This document shows, in pieces, positions 35,990-45,249 of a stretch of DNA of 64,000 nucleotides. The notes below the pieces were generated by a model. The model did no database searches, was not told the origin of the DNA, and saw only the letters and a list, made by a program, of their open reading frames with translations. The stretch comes from Psychrobacillus vulpis. GTDB lineage: Bacteria > Bacillota > Bacilli > Bacillales_A > Planococcaceae. Location: positions 62,409 through 126,408 of the forward strand of contig NZ_VDGI01000008.1 of assembly GCF_006861825.1 (NCBI RefSeq). Reading direction: 5' to 3'. Numbering within the stretch: position 1 is the stretch's first letter; each line of letters starts with the position of its first letter. The translations under genes and the position numbers were made by a program.

Positions 35990-36880
35990 TTAGGAGTTCG
36001 CTTGGATGTTTGTCTTTTGCAGTTTCATACGTTTGAACGTTTTCCATATCCACCCGTCATGTGGCTTGAATAAAAACACAAGCATAAATATTACGCCTAT
36101 CATTGCTGCCATCATTCCTGCAATGGAAGTGTTCCATAGTTTTGCTAAGTAGTACCCTGTAATTGCTGCGGTAACGCCGAATGTCATGCTCCATACAATC
36201 ATTCCTGAGACGCTCTTACTCATAAGGTAAGCAGTAGCAGCGGGTCCAATAAGCATTGCAACAACAAGAACTGCACCTACGCTATCAAAAGCTGCAACTG
36301 TTGTTAAAGAAACGAGCGTCATATAAGAATAGTGCATAGCTAAAATAGGCAATCCAATAGATAGCGCGAAAACTGGATCGAAAGTAGAGAGCTTTATCTC
36401 TTTGTAAAAGAACACTAAGAACAATACATTTAGCAATAGAACAAACAATAGCATCCAAACTGCCTTTGGCATGGAAAAACCGAAAACATCCCATGTATCC
36501 CATGGAACAAACGCAATTTCACCCATCAGCACATGTTCTACATCTAAGTGGACATTTCCCGCAAATAAAGTAATAAATAAAACACCTAATGCAAATAAGG
36601 AAGTGAAAACAACCCCAATGGCAGCATCTTCTTGTAAGCCACCTGATTGGAGCACTTGCACAAGAAAAGTAGTAAGTAATCCAGCGATTGCAGCTCCAAT
36701 TAGCATCCAATATCCACTTAATGATTGAGTAATCATAAATGCTACAACAATTCCAAATAACACCGTGTGACTAATAGCATCTGCTATCATAGCTGTTTTG
36801 CGTAAGATTAAAAATACACCGGTTAATCCGCAAGTTATACCAACTAAGGATCCAGTTAAGAGTACCCAGAATTCATTCAT
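35990..36880 (-). CDS. mntD: Manganese-type ABC transporter permease
   Basis: 296 aa, ABC-3 family, about eight to nine membrane segments (GLTGVFLILRKTAMIADAISH near the N-terminus, FGIVVAF). Last gene of mntA-B-C-D; overlaps the upstream permease gene by 8 bp. Two distinct permeases in one operon match the B. subtilis MntABCD arrangement. Confidence 0.87.
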   Translation of the reverse strand: MNEFWVLLTGSLVGITCGLTGVFLILRKTAMIADAISHTVLFGIVVAFMITQSLSGYWMLIGAAIAGLLTTFLVQVLQSGGLQEDAAIGVVFTSLFALGVLFITLFAGNVHLDVEHVLMGEIAFVPWDTWDVFGFSMPKAVWMLLFVLLLNVLFLVFFYKEIKLSTFDPVFALSIGLPILAMHYSYMTLVSLTTVAAFDSVGAVLVVAMLIGPAATAYLMSKSVSGMIVWSMTFGVTAAITGYYLAKLWNTSIAGMMAAMIGVIFMLVFLFKPHDGWIWKTFKRMKLQKTNIQANS

Positions 36881-37766
36881 GGTTCGTCGCTTCCTTTGCT
36901 ACGTTTCTTTGCTTAAATGCTTTTTTCTTTAGTGATTTGGAGATGAGCCCCCTTGTTGGTGCGAAAAAATACGATATTAAAAAGAGACTAGCAGCACATA
37001 ATACTATAATTGGTCCTGTTGATAGTCCTGTACGAAAAGAGCTTACAATGGTACCTAACGCTCCCGAAAGAGCCCCAAAGAAAGCACTCGTAACAAGAAT
37101 AATTCCAAGGTGATTGGACCAAAATCTAGCAGCTGCAGCAGGTATAATGAGCATAGCTGACATTAATATAATACCAACAGCTTGTATTCCTGTTACAATC
37201 GTTAGGACAGTAAGAGCTGTCAACAAAACACGTAATCGTTCGACCGGTAATCCGATACCTTTTGCAAATACAGGATCAAAAATCATTAGTTTCCATTCTT
37301 TAAAAAATAATAAACACATTAATATGATTAACAAGGCACTACTTGATAGCCAAACTAGGTCGCTTTTCGCCATTGTAGCAGCTTTCCCGAATATAAAATC
37401 ATTCAATCCACTTTGATTTCCTGCTCCGGTTTGATTGACAATAGTGAGGAGAACTATTCCGATACCAAAAAATACAGATAAAACAAACCCAATTGCTGCG
37501 TCTGCTTTTAGCTTAGAATGACCGACAATCCATTGAATCATATATACAGCTAGCGCAGAAGTAATCGCAGCGCCTAACATAAGGATCGGTAAATCCTTTT
37601 GCTGAAAAATTAAATACGCGATTGCAATTCCAGGGAGTGCAGCATGCGCTGCCGCATCTCCTACTAGGCTTTGCTTTTGAAGAAAGGCAAAGGTTCCATT
37701 TAAACCTGCAGCTATCCCTAGCAAAATAGCCCCAACAAGGACCCAAAGCAAGTTTCCAGTTAGCAT
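36873..37766 (-). CDS. mntC: Manganese-type ABC transporter permease
   Basis: 297 aa from ATG 37766 (MLTGNLLWVLVG), selected because GAGAGGTGAG precedes it. The open frame extends to 37838, overlapping the ATPase gene without an RBS. ABC-3 family with about eight membrane segments and the QKQSLVGDAAAHAALPGIAIAY segment. Pairs with the second permease and the MntB ATPase. Confidence 0.87.
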   Translation of the reverse strand: MLTGNLLWVLVGAILLGIAAGLNGTFAFLQKQSLVGDAAAHAALPGIAIAYLIFQQKDLPILMLGAAITSALAVYMIQWIVGHSKLKADAAIGFVLSVFFGIGIVLLTIVNQTGAGNQSGLNDFIFGKAATMAKSDLVWLSSSALLIILMCLLFFKEWKLMIFDPVFAKGIGLPVERLRVLLTALTVLTIVTGIQAVGIILMSAMLIIPAAAARFWSNHLGIILVTSAFFGALSGALGTIVSSFRTGLSTGPIIVLCAASLFLISYFFAPTRGLISKSLKKKAFKQRNVAKEATNHE

Positions 37767-37782
37767 TATTTTCTCACCTCTC

Positions 37783-38541
37783 TCAATTGAACGTTTTGTT
37801 CGATTTCGCTTGATCCATAAAAAATAGTTTTCCACCATATGCTTCTTGTAGATTATCTTCTGTGAATGTTAGTTCTGTTGGGCCAGATGCGGTAATCGTT
37901 TGATTCAACAAAATCATCCAATCAAAGTAGTCAGATGCAGTTTGTAAATCGTGATGGACAACAAAAACTGATTTACCTTTCGCTTTCAAATCTTTTAAAA
38001 TAGCAATAATTGTACGCTCTGTTGCAGCATCAACACCAACAAATGGTTCATCCATAAAATATACTTCAGCTTCTTGTGCTAGTGCACGTGCCAAAAATAC
38101 TCGCTGTTGCTGTCCCCCTGATAATTGACCAATTGATCGATCAGCAAAAGTTTCCATTCCAACGTTTTTTAAGCAATCCATTGCAATTTGTTTATCTTTT
38201 GTCGAAGGTTTTTTGATCATACCTATATGTCCGTAACGTCCCATAAGGACAACATCTAAAGCATTTGTAGGAAAGTCCCAATCGACTGCATTTCGCTGTG
38301 GCACGTAGCCAACTGTATGATCCTTTGAGTTAAGCGGGCGTTCTAAAATATGAACAGCCCCTGATTTGTTTGGTAATTGGTTAAGTATCGCTTTGATTAA
38401 TGTAGATTTCCCTGCTCCATTTGGACCGATAATTCCTGTTAAACGACCTACCGGAATGGCTAAATTCACATTTTTTAATACGACTTTTTCTTCATAAGCA
38501 ACCGATAAATTTTTTACTTGTAACGCGTTCATGTTGCTCAC
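37783..38541 (-). CDS. mntB: Manganese-type ABC transporter ATP-binding protein
   Basis: 252 aa with Walker A GPNGAGKST near 38, signature LSGGQQQR near 140, Walker B VYFMDEPF, and the metal-family feature VPQRNAVDWDFP after the Q-loop. RBS GGAGGTGAG. Directly follows the binding-protein gene. Confidence 0.9.
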   Translation of the reverse strand: MSNMNALQVKNLSVAYEEKVVLKNVNLAIPVGRLTGIIGPNGAGKSTLIKAILNQLPNKSGAVHILERPLNSKDHTVGYVPQRNAVDWDFPTNALDVVLMGRYGHIGMIKKPSTKDKQIAMDCLKNVGMETFADRSIGQLSGGQQQRVFLARALAQEAEVYFMDEPFVGVDAATERTIIAILKDLKAKGKSVFVVHHDLQTASDYFDWMILLNQTITASGPTELTFTEDNLQEAYGGKLFFMDQAKSNKTFN

Positions 38542-38544
38542 CTC

Positions 38545-39468
38545 CTATTTAAGTGAATCGACAATTGTGTTGATGTTATGTTTGTACATTCCAATATAAG
38601 TGCCTTCTTCTGTACCTTCAGCACCCATAGCATCTGAGTAAAGCTGCCCACCAATTTGGATTGTGTGGCCTTTTTCTTTTGCACCTTCTATAACAGCCTT
38701 CATCGCTTTATCTGAAACACTGGATTCGACAAATACAGCTTTAATATTTTTCTTTACTAGAAAATCGACGATATTTTGAATATCTTTTAAACCATACTCA
38801 GAATCTGTACTCAAGCCTTGTAAACCACGTACTTCCATGCCATGACTATTCCCAAAGTAGTTAAATGCGTCATGAGCTGTTACAAGAACTCGTTGTTTTT
38901 CTGGGATCTCACTAATTCGTTTATCTGCCCAATCCGATAACTCGGATAATTTTGTAAAATATGCTTCTTCGTTTTTTGTAAATTCCTCTTTATAGTCCGG
39001 CATCTCTTTAGAAAGAGTTTTGGTTATTTCTTTAGTTGCTAATTTCCATACGTTTATATCAAACCAAATATGCGGATCCGACAGGTTAGGATGTAATTCA
39101 TTACTTAATATTTGATCTTTTGGAATTGCTTCCCCAATTGCAATAACAGTCTTCTCTTTTTTCATTTTCTCAAAAATATCGCTCATTTTTCCTTCCAGTT
39201 CTAGGCCGTTATAAAAAATGATGTCTCCCTTTTCTAATGTTTGTAAGTCACCTTGCGTAGCTTTATAAAGATGAGGATCTACTCCAGGTCCCATTAACGA
39301 TTTTACTTCCACATGGTCTCCTGCAATTTCTTTGACCGCGTCTGCAATTTGCCCTGTTGTCGTTATGACTAATGGCTTTTCATCTTCCCCTAAGTTTTCA
39401 CTAGCATTATTGCTGCTACATCCAACTAATAAGACAGCAGTAACGAATAAAAATAAAATCTTTTTCAA
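38545..39468 (-). CDS. mntA: Manganese-type ABC transporter substrate-binding lipoprotein
   Basis: A cluster A-I (ZnuA/PsaA-like) lipoprotein, 307 aa when started at TTG 39468 (KKILFLFVTAVLLVGC lipoprotein signal). GAGGAG is 9 nt upstream of this TTG but abuts the alternative TTG at 39477. The ligand set appears as DPHLYKAT (His), DPHIWFD (His), FVESSVS (Glu) and YSDAMG (Asp). H-H-E-D is the manganese-type pattern. MntR-like boxes upstream agree. Confidence 0.88.
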   Translation of the reverse strand: MKKILFLFVTAVLLVGCSSNNASENLGEDEKPLVITTTGQIADAVKEIAGDHVEVKSLMGPGVDPHLYKATQGDLQTLEKGDIIFYNGLELEGKMSDIFEKMKKEKTVIAIGEAIPKDQILSNELHPNLSDPHIWFDINVWKLATKEITKTLSKEMPDYKEEFTKNEEAYFTKLSELSDWADKRISEIPEKQRVLVTAHDAFNYFGNSHGMEVRGLQGLSTDSEYGLKDIQNIVDFLVKKNIKAVFVESSVSDKAMKAVIEGAKEKGHTIQIGGQLYSDAMGAEGTEEGTYIGMYKHNINTIVDSLK

Positions 39469-39502
39469 TGTAAACAACTCCTCTTTCCCTAACTCTATTT
39501 TC

Positions 39503-39575
39503 TTTCCTTTAGGAAACTTTTGGGGTAAAAAATTTTACCCTATTTAGCCGATCGATTGATTTTCCTTTAGGAAAC
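39503..39575 (-). promoter_or_regulatory. Two MntR-like boxes and a central palindrome
   Basis: The identical sequence TTTCCTTTAGGAAAC occurs at 39503-39517 and 39561-39575. It is a near-palindrome resembling the MntR operator (TTTGCCTTAAGGAAAC-like). Between them is the palindrome GGGTAAAA-AA-TTTTACCC (39523-39540). Mn(II)-MntR bound to both boxes would repress mntABCD. The central palindrome may be part of the promoter or a site for another regulator. Confidence 0.78.
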
Positions 39576-39688
39576 ATTCTTTCGTTAGGTTAACATTTAA
39601 TAAGTGATTTGTCAAAATATTTTATGTAAGTTTTTTTAAAAAGGTGATTATGAGTAAAATGATTTACTTACAATATGAAAGAAGAGAT

Positions 39689-39719
39689 TTTACAAGTTCT
39701 TTTACTATAGTGTTATACT
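39689..39719 (+). promoter_or_regulatory. Putative promoter of the 58-aa gene
   Basis: Extended -10 TGTTATACT with core TATACT (39714-39719). The best -35 is TTTACA (39689-39694), at a long 19-nt spacing. Confidence 0.45.
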
Positions 39720-39781
39720 GAATAGACAAATTTAATGTGTTAGTAGCAAATGTGAATTTGAAATTGAGGAGGTAACCGTAA

Positions 39782-39958
39782 ATGCAATATTCTAAACCAA
39801 AGATGGAGCAGTTAGTGAAACATAGTGCTGATCTTTCCAAACGTTTGAAAGAGGTAATGAAAGAGCATGATTTAGAAAAAAGTTTCGCTTTAAAAGCGCT
39901 TTATCATTCAGAAGTAAAAGATGGTGGGAAATATCAAAGGGATTATCAAGACCTATAA
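39782..39958 (+). CDS. Small hypothetical protein (58 aa)
   Basis: A short gene with a very strong RBS (GAGGAGG, 10 nt from the ATG), an upstream promoter candidate and a terminator immediately downstream. The product (MQYSKPKMEQ... ending YQRDYQDL) is hydrophilic and mostly helical, with no signal peptide or cysteines. I do not recognise the family. Confidence 0.75.
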   Translation: MQYSKPKMEQLVKHSADLSKRLKEVMKEHDLEKSFALKALYHSEVKDGGKYQRDYQDL

Positions 39959-39969
39959 TTCGTAGAACG

Positions 39970-40008
39970 AAAAGCGTGTAAGTCGTTAATTGACTGAACA
40001 CGCTTTTT
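39970..40008 (+). terminator. Terminator of the 58-aa gene
   Basis: AAAAGCGTGT (39970-39979) pairs with ACACGCTTTT (39998-40007), followed by T. Confidence 0.8.
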
Positions 40009-40243
40009 AAAATAACCCATTATTTTCTAATAATTAATTGATCAAATTGGATAAATACAAGTTGGCTAACCTTTCCGGTCAGTTGAAGCATATCTTTTCA
40101 TAATCTGTCATTATATTACCGCGTCTTATCAAACTTGTAGAAGGTGTTAGAATTCATAAAATGTTTTTATGGAAATAAAATACAATATAAATGAGGGATA
40201 TTAAATGGAGGCCAGCAACTAGCCCCTCTTTAGTCAAAAGTAT

Positions 40244-40280
40244 AGCGTACGTTAAATTGTACGCTTTTAGATATTTTTTA
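40244..40280 (-). terminator. Weak hairpin after the coat protein gene
   Basis: AGCGTAC (40244-40250) and GTACGCT (40259-40265) just past the stop codon. The minus-strand tail is only ATACTTTTG. Confidence 0.4.
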
Positions 40281-40571
40281 AAATTTGTCATCTGGATGCA
40301 GGTTATTTTGCATAAGTTTCTGTACTTTGCCAATCTGCTCCTTAGATGCAAGCTCAGTCTTATACCAGCCTTTATTGCTCATTATCTCAAAAAGTTTATA
40401 ATGGTTTGAGCTCGCATTTTCAAAACATTGCCCATAAATTTCCCGTAGCTGCTGATGTGTGGTCTCTAACATGGTGTTGTTGATACTTCGGCAGCGTCCC
40501 TTCTCCAGCTCAAGACAAAGCTGGAGCATTTCACGATCTGTTAAGCCGCGACCTGCGATATTGTTTGGCAT
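40278..40571 (-). CDS. CotF-like spore coat protein
   Basis: 97 aa from ATG 40571 (MPNNIAGRGLTDREMLQLCLELEK). The start was chosen for its spacing from AAAGG; the frame is open up to 40640, overlapping the upstream gene. Helical, with Cys residues, and matching the C-terminal half of CotF/YhcQ-type coat proteins. Paired with the small gene upstream, gap about 20 bp. Confidence 0.75.
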   Translation of the reverse strand: MPNNIAGRGLTDREMLQLCLELEKGRCRSINNTMLETTHQQLREIYGQCFENASSNHYKLFEIMSNKGWYKTELASKEQIGKVQKLMQNNLHPDDKF

Positions 40572-40590
40572 ATGAACCATCCTTTTGCAG

Positions 40591-40797
40591 TTATTGAATG
40601 TTGTTATTTGTTCGGTTGAAGTATTGAGAGAGTTTTGCAATTTTTAACTGATGTTTTTCTGCCATCTCCTCAAGTATTTTTCTTAGCTCCTGGTCTTTAC
40701 ATTGTGTTGCACACCAGTTCATTGTTTTTGCGATTATCTCCTCTGCACGGATTTCATCCTCAATAAATGCCAATTCCTTCATCGTTAGGACGGTCAT
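40591..40797 (-). CDS. Small CotF-related spore coat protein
   Basis: 68 aa with GGGAGGTG 7 nt from the ATG. The helical sequence LAFIEDEIRAEEIIAKTMNW and CATQCKDQELRKILEEMAEKH resembles the N-terminal half of CotF-family proteins. Two adjacent half-size genes suggest a split two-part coat protein, with sporulation-phase expression likely. Assignment rests on pattern recall. Confidence 0.7.
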   Translation of the reverse strand: MTVLTMKELAFIEDEIRAEEIIAKTMNWCATQCKDQELRKILEEMAEKHQLKIAKLSQYFNRTNNNIQ

Positions 40798-41350
40798 TTT
40801 ATTTCACCTCCCAAACATCTATATAAAGTTAGTATTGTTTGTATTGAGCTATTTTATCCTTTATAAGATAGTCTTTTAACTCTTTTCTAATTGCGGTCAG
40901 TTTATTTATAACATCCTAATTATCTATTTGAAAAATTCTCGTAAATTTTTCTGGAGTACGTCTAATAGCTTTTTATACACTTAACGAAGACTACTAGAGG
41001 CTTTTTTTAAGGGATTGATTGTTTTATAGACCAAAGAAGATTGCAAAGCTTCCTACTAAAAAAACGGATATCGATACTTTGATAACGAAGGAACGCTTTT
41101 TCTTCTTCAAGTTAAGGGGCAATGAAATTGGAGCTACTAAAGAATTACAGGACATTACGAGGACTAACTGCTTACAAACCCTATATCGAATTAAACGGAT
41201 ATCTTTAAAAGGAACAAATGCAACAACTTATGGAAATAGAAGAGAATCCCAAAAATGTTGATAACCTATATCTAAGAATTTGCTGTACTTTTTTTATTAA
41301 TATCGGAAATGACGAATTCTATTAGTTAAGCAATGGTTAATAATAGAGAT
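40798..41350. other. Intergenic region with a possible gene remnant
   Basis: No convincing intact gene. On the plus strand 41122-41325 is a single frame broken once by TAA (41206-41208). The two parts (MKLELLKNYRTLRGLTAYKP... and MQQLMEIEENPKNVDN...) read like protein and may be a decayed gene. An overlapping 80-codon frame at 41019-41261 in another register has no RBS and odd composition. Confidence 0.3.
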
Positions 41351-41377
41351 ATAAAAAAGGACCAAAAATTTGGTCCT
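41351..41377 (-). terminator. Terminator of speD
   Basis: AGGACCAAA (41358-41366) and TTTGGTCCT (41369-41377) form the stem. On the minus strand it is followed by TTTTTTAT. Confidence 0.85.
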
Positions 41378-42200
41378 AATACTTTTCTTCTTCTCTTGCC
41401 ATGTTTTTAGCGTAGAAAATCTCATCCATTTCTGTTTTTAACTTCTTTGTAATGGATATTTTTTCTTCATCGGTTAACTCGTTTTCTGTGTAGCTGAATA
41501 GGTAGTTATTTAAATCAAATTTCTTGAGTTTACATTTTGTATGAAAAATATTCTCCTGGTACACATTTACATCAATCATTTGATAATACTCTTGTAAGCC
41601 AACAGGAATATAGTTTTGAATGGAATTAATGTCATGATCGATAAATAATTTATGGCCAGTTACGTCTCTAGTAAAGCCACGTACACGATAATCCATCACC
41701 ATAACATCTGTCTCAAATGAATGAATCAAATAATTCAACGCTTTCAAAGGAGAAATTTCTCCACAGGTGGAAATATCAATATCCGCACGGAATGTACTAA
41801 TCCCTTCATCCGGGTGATACTCAGGATAAGTATGAACGGTTATATGACTTTTATCTAGATGGCCAACTACTGTTTCGGGTAGTGGGCCTGGTGATTCTTT
41901 AAATGAATCCACTGGAGAATCATCAACAGGTCCTTCCGAAACCAAAATGGTTACACTTGCTCCCTGTGGTTCATAATCTTGTTGAGCAATATTTAAAATA
42001 TTTGCCTCAATAATATCCGACACTTTGGTTAATATTTTTGTCAAACGTTCCGCATTATATTGTTCGTCGATATAGTCAATATAAGCCTCTCGTTCTTCTT
42101 TCGTTCTTGTGTAGCAAATATCGTACATGTTAAAACTTAAGGTCTTTGTAAGATTATTAAACCCATGTAACTCAATTCTTTGCTTAGGAGTTAAACTCAT
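41376..42200 (-). CDS. speD: S-adenosylmethionine decarboxylase proenzyme, long E. coli type
   Basis: 274 aa from ATG 42200, with GAGAGGAG 7 nt upstream; the frame is open to 42305 but has no further RBS. The self-cleavage region [14 protein letters not shown] gives the pyruvoyl Ser, followed by [26 protein letters not shown] and [13 protein letters not shown]. All are close to E. coli SpeD (264 aa). It makes decarboxylated SAM for spermidine synthesis. Bacillus SpeD is usually the short ~126-aa class, so this is the other class. No speE is adjacent. Confidence 0.92.
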   Translation of the reverse strand: MSLTPKQRIELHGFNNLTKTLSFNMYDICYTRTKEEREAYIDYIDEQYNAERLTKILTKVSDIIEANILNIAQQDYEPQGASVTILVSEGPVDDSPVDSFKESPGPLPETVVGHLDKSHITVHTYPEYHPDEGISTFRADIDISTCGEISPLKALNYLIHSFETDVMVMDYRVRGFTRDVTGHKLFIDHDINSIQNYIPVGLQEYYQMIDVNVYQENIFHTKCKLKKFDLNNYLFSYTENELTDEEKISITKKLKTEMDEIFYAKNMAREEEKY

Positions 42201-42604
42201 TTTTGAACTCCTCTCTTTCACTAAAATTTCAGGCCTAGTTGAAACGATATAATAAGTATGCGTTAAAACTAGTATTACATTCCCTGTAGCTTTATTTTTC
42301 CACAAACAAATTTTTCTGAAACATATTGCTCTTGTTTACATAGGAATGAATTTTCTTATTGAACTAGTGGGGCAGGTTAGTTGAAGAAGTCAAAGTATTA
42401 TATTCAAACTTTATATAAAAGATACAATACACCTTAACCAGCATAATGACTGTCAAGTCCGACAAACAGTTCTATGAATGCAACAATAAAAGACTTAAAT
42501 ATTCTTTCACTATAAAAAATATGCATATATTTTATAGATAATCGCAAATTTGGACAAGAAAATGGCAATGTCCCTTTCTATAATCAATATGAGGGGGAAG
42601 AAAG

Positions 42605-43840
42605 ATGACTATATTGAAGACAAAAAATCCGTATCAAGTTTATATTTATACTTGTTTTTTATCACAATTATTTTTTACATTTATTTTCACCGTAAATTTG
42701 TTATATCATGTGAAAATTGTAATGCTTGATCCACTCCAACTTGTTTTAGTAGGAACTGTTTTGGAACTATCCGTTTTTCTATTTGAAATTCCAACTGGAG
42801 TAATTTCAGATGTAAAAAGCCGGAAGCTCTCTATAATAATTGGGTACTTTTTAATAGGTATTGGTTTTTTAATCGAGGGGTTATTCCCTTATTTTATGAC
42901 TGTACTTTTAGCACAAGTTGCATGGGGTATTGGTTACACATTTACTAGCGGTTCTCAGCAAGCATGGATTGCAGATGAAGTAGGGGAAGAGCGTGCTTCA
43001 TTAGCATTTATAAGAGGAGCAAAGGCTGGTAATCTTGGGCAAGTCATAGCGATACCTTTAAGTATATTAACGGGCCTTTATATGATTAATCTACCAATCA
43101 TTATTGGCGGACTTTGTATGATTGGGTTGGCGGTATATTTAATCATATTTATGAAAGAAGAAAACTTTAAACCGTTGGATAAAACGGAGAGAATGTCTAC
43201 GTGGGAAAATATGAAGGGAAATATGGGGAAAATTATTTTTCATTCTAGAACTAGCTTTATCATCAGAATGCTTTTCCTTATTGCTTTATTCGTTGGATTT
43301 TATAGTGAAGGATTCGATCGTTTATGGATGTCACATTTTTTTGATATATCTAATTTAGTAGCTCTAACTGATGAAAAATTGGTTTTATTAACTGGGGGTA
43401 TTCAATTTATTGTTGTGCTAATTTCTTTTGTAGCACTCCATTTAATGAATAGAAGCTCTATACATCAGAACCTTAAACATATTTATGTCGCCCTTTTTAT
43501 ATGTAGCTTATTTATTATTACTTCATTAATCGGCTTTGCATTGTCGACGTATGCAATAGGTTTGTTAGTATTTTATATAATTATCCAAGTAACAAGGAAA
43601 GTTATGTACCCACTAGAGGATATTTGGCTGAATAAAATTATTCCAGAATCTTCTACTCGTGCAACATTTTTTTCCGTAAAAGGCCAAGTGGATGCAATCG
43701 GTCAAATTGGTGGAGGTCCTGTAATTGGTTATATTGCAACAAATTTTACGATAAAAACAGCAATTATTGTTAGCGCCATTTTGTTAACTCCAGTTTTATT
43801 TTTATATAATATTATTTTGAAAAAAACTAATAAAAAGTAG
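42605..43840 (+). CDS. MFS efflux transporter
   Basis: 411 aa with about 12 membrane segments and the loop motif FEIPTGVISDVKSRKLS (GxxxD-x-x-S-R-K type). RBS GAGGGGGAAG. The family includes macrolide and tetracycline exporters, but nothing specific can be read here. Monocistronic; the sequence after the stop leads into a terminator disrupted by a repeat. Confidence 0.82.
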   Translation: MTILKTKNPYQVYIYTCFLSQLFFTFIFTVNLLYHVKIVMLDPLQLVLVGTVLELSVFLFEIPTGVISDVKSRKLSIIIGYFLIGIGFLIEGLFPYFMTVLLAQVAWGIGYTFTSGSQQAWIADEVGEERASLAFIRGAKAGNLGQVIAIPLSILTGLYMINLPIIIGGLCMIGLAVYLIIFMKEENFKPLDKTERMSTWENMKGNMGKIIFHSRTSFIIRMLFLIALFVGFYSEGFDRLWMSHFFDISNLVALTDEKLVLLTGGIQFIVVLISFVALHLMNRSSIHQNLKHIYVALFICSLFIITSLIGFALSTYAIGLLVFYIIIQVTRKVMYPLEDIWLNKIIPESSTRATFFSVKGQVDAIGQIGGGPVIGYIATNFTIKTAIIVSAILLTPVLFLYNIILKKTNKK

Positions 43841-43854
43841 AAATTATTTAAAAG

Positions 43855-44313
43855 AGCATCAGTCTTGGAACTGATCAATCAGACTGTAGACAAATTCGTT
43901 TTACAATGAATAGAGATGATGTATAAGAGAATTAGCGGGGCCCGCCACTTCGCTTTCCGTGGGCTTGGCTTCAGCCTCCTCGTCACTGCAAAGACACTGG
44001 CCAATTAAAGTTCGGCCAGTGTCTTTCCTGCGGGATCTTCAGTTCAAGCTATTCCCACAGGAGTCTCCGTGGCGGGCCCTACCTATTTTTCATAAGTTGA
44101 AAGTAATATCTAATAAAAATAACAAATTGATTATCCCATCTCATCAAGTAAATAGGCTTTTATTGTCCACTTTCTGTTTATTGAAGAAAAAAATGTGCGG
44201 AAAGCGTCCGCCTGGAGCGATTGCTACAGGAAAAGTACAATAATCACTATGTTCTTAATACATTTTGATTAATGCATTTGTCAACAAGCTGAAGCATCAG
44301 TCTTGATACTGAT
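43855..44313 (+). repeat. Repeat element inserted at the MFS terminator
   Basis: Between two near-copies of AGCATCAGTCTTG..ACTGAT (43855-43875 and 44293-44313) lies a 417-bp element. It begins CAATCAGACTGTAGACAAATTCG and ends TTTGTCAACAAGCTGA. It is the inverted counterpart of the element at 24961-25290. It carries an extra perfect 13-bp hairpin AAAGACACTGGCC/GGCCAGTGTCTTT (43990-44026). Confidence 0.72.
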
Positions 44314-44325
44314 GCTTTCATTTTT
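44292..44325 (+). terminator. Intact copy of the terminator beside the repeat
   Basis: AAGCATCAGT (44292-44301), CTTGAT loop, ACTGATGCTT (44308-44317), then TCATTTTTC. A partial copy remains at the other end of the repeat. Confidence 0.75.
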
Positions 44326-44352
44326 CAATCTATTTTATATAGAGTAGCCATA

Positions 44353-45222
44353 TTATCCGAAAATCTGTGCTGCAATGCCATACAACGTATTATTCCGTAA
44401 TGGTAATTCATTTGAATTTTTTATCATAATCGGTGGTTGGCTTACTTTGATGAAACCGTATTTCTCAAGCTTAGACATAAAAATCTCATTCCCTGAAGGA
44501 ACATCAATTCTTAACTTCCCAATGTGATTCTTCGCTAGTTCATCGATTATTAAAAGTGCTGTTTGGGAATCTGTAGCCACAATGGGACCTAAAATAAGAT
44601 TCACAGGTCCTTTAACTGACAAACCATAACCAATAACTGCTCCATCTGGACTTTTAACAACTAAGGAATCTTTTGACTGGTTTATCCTATTCATAAGAAA
44701 GGTTTCTCTATTAACACCGAATGCTTCTGTATCTAAATTTATTAATCCGTACAAATCTTCCTCACTTAAAGGCTCAATATTATAATTATTGGTACTGCTT
44801 GTAATAGATTGTTCATAGTTATCACAAAGGAACTTATGAACAGAATCTATAGAAGTAAAACCCATTTTCTCATACATAGGTTTTCCTTCTTCCGTTGCAA
44901 TTAACATAACAGGTGTATTTATTGGAACAGATTCCAAGCACTTCTCGGTAGCTTTTCTTCCCAAACCCATCCCCCTGTAATCTTCTCTAACAATAACCAT
45001 ACCAATGGATGCTAATTTTGAACTGTAATCAATGATAGCTGCACTGGAGACTATCAATCCTTCTTCATTTTTATGGCCATAAATTCTTCCAGAGGACATT
45101 ACTGTTGTAACTTCATTTTCGTCATAGTCCCATCCAACTGAATTGGATAAATCGATTAATCTGGAAATATCATTTTTATCAAATTTTTCTAAAATGGGTT
45201 CTGTTGTATTGAATGAACTCAT
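44353..45222 (-). CDS. GNAT-family N-acetyltransferase
   Basis: 289 aa. The N-terminal GNAT domain has the acetyl-CoA loop VREDYRGMGLGRKATEKCL near residue 78; the C-terminal half (about 150-285) looks like a second, degenerate GNAT-like domain. Acceptor unknown. Upstream on the same strand is a VOC protein, gap 27 bp, so they probably form a two-gene operon. Confidence 0.84.
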   Translation of the reverse strand: MSSFNTTEPILEKFDKNDISRLIDLSNSVGWDYDENEVTTVMSSGRIYGHKNEEGLIVSSAAIIDYSSKLASIGMVIVREDYRGMGLGRKATEKCLESVPINTPVMLIATEEGKPMYEKMGFTSIDSVHKFLCDNYEQSITSSTNNYNIEPLSEEDLYGLINLDTEAFGVNRETFLMNRINQSKDSLVVKSPDGAVIGYGLSVKGPVNLILGPIVATDSQTALLIIDELAKNHIGKLRIDVPSGNEIFMSKLEKYGFIKVSQPPIMIKNSNELPLRNNTLYGIAAQIFG

Positions 45223-45249
45223 ACATAAACACTCCTAAATTAACCTATT

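Noticed and set aside
41019-41261. 80-codon TTG-start frame
   Set aside because: No RBS and odd composition; a different frame (41122-41325) reads more like a decayed gene, so this one is unlikely.
43959-44243. 94-codon plus-strand frame
   Set aside because: It crosses the inverted copy of the same repeat, including a hairpin; no RBS.
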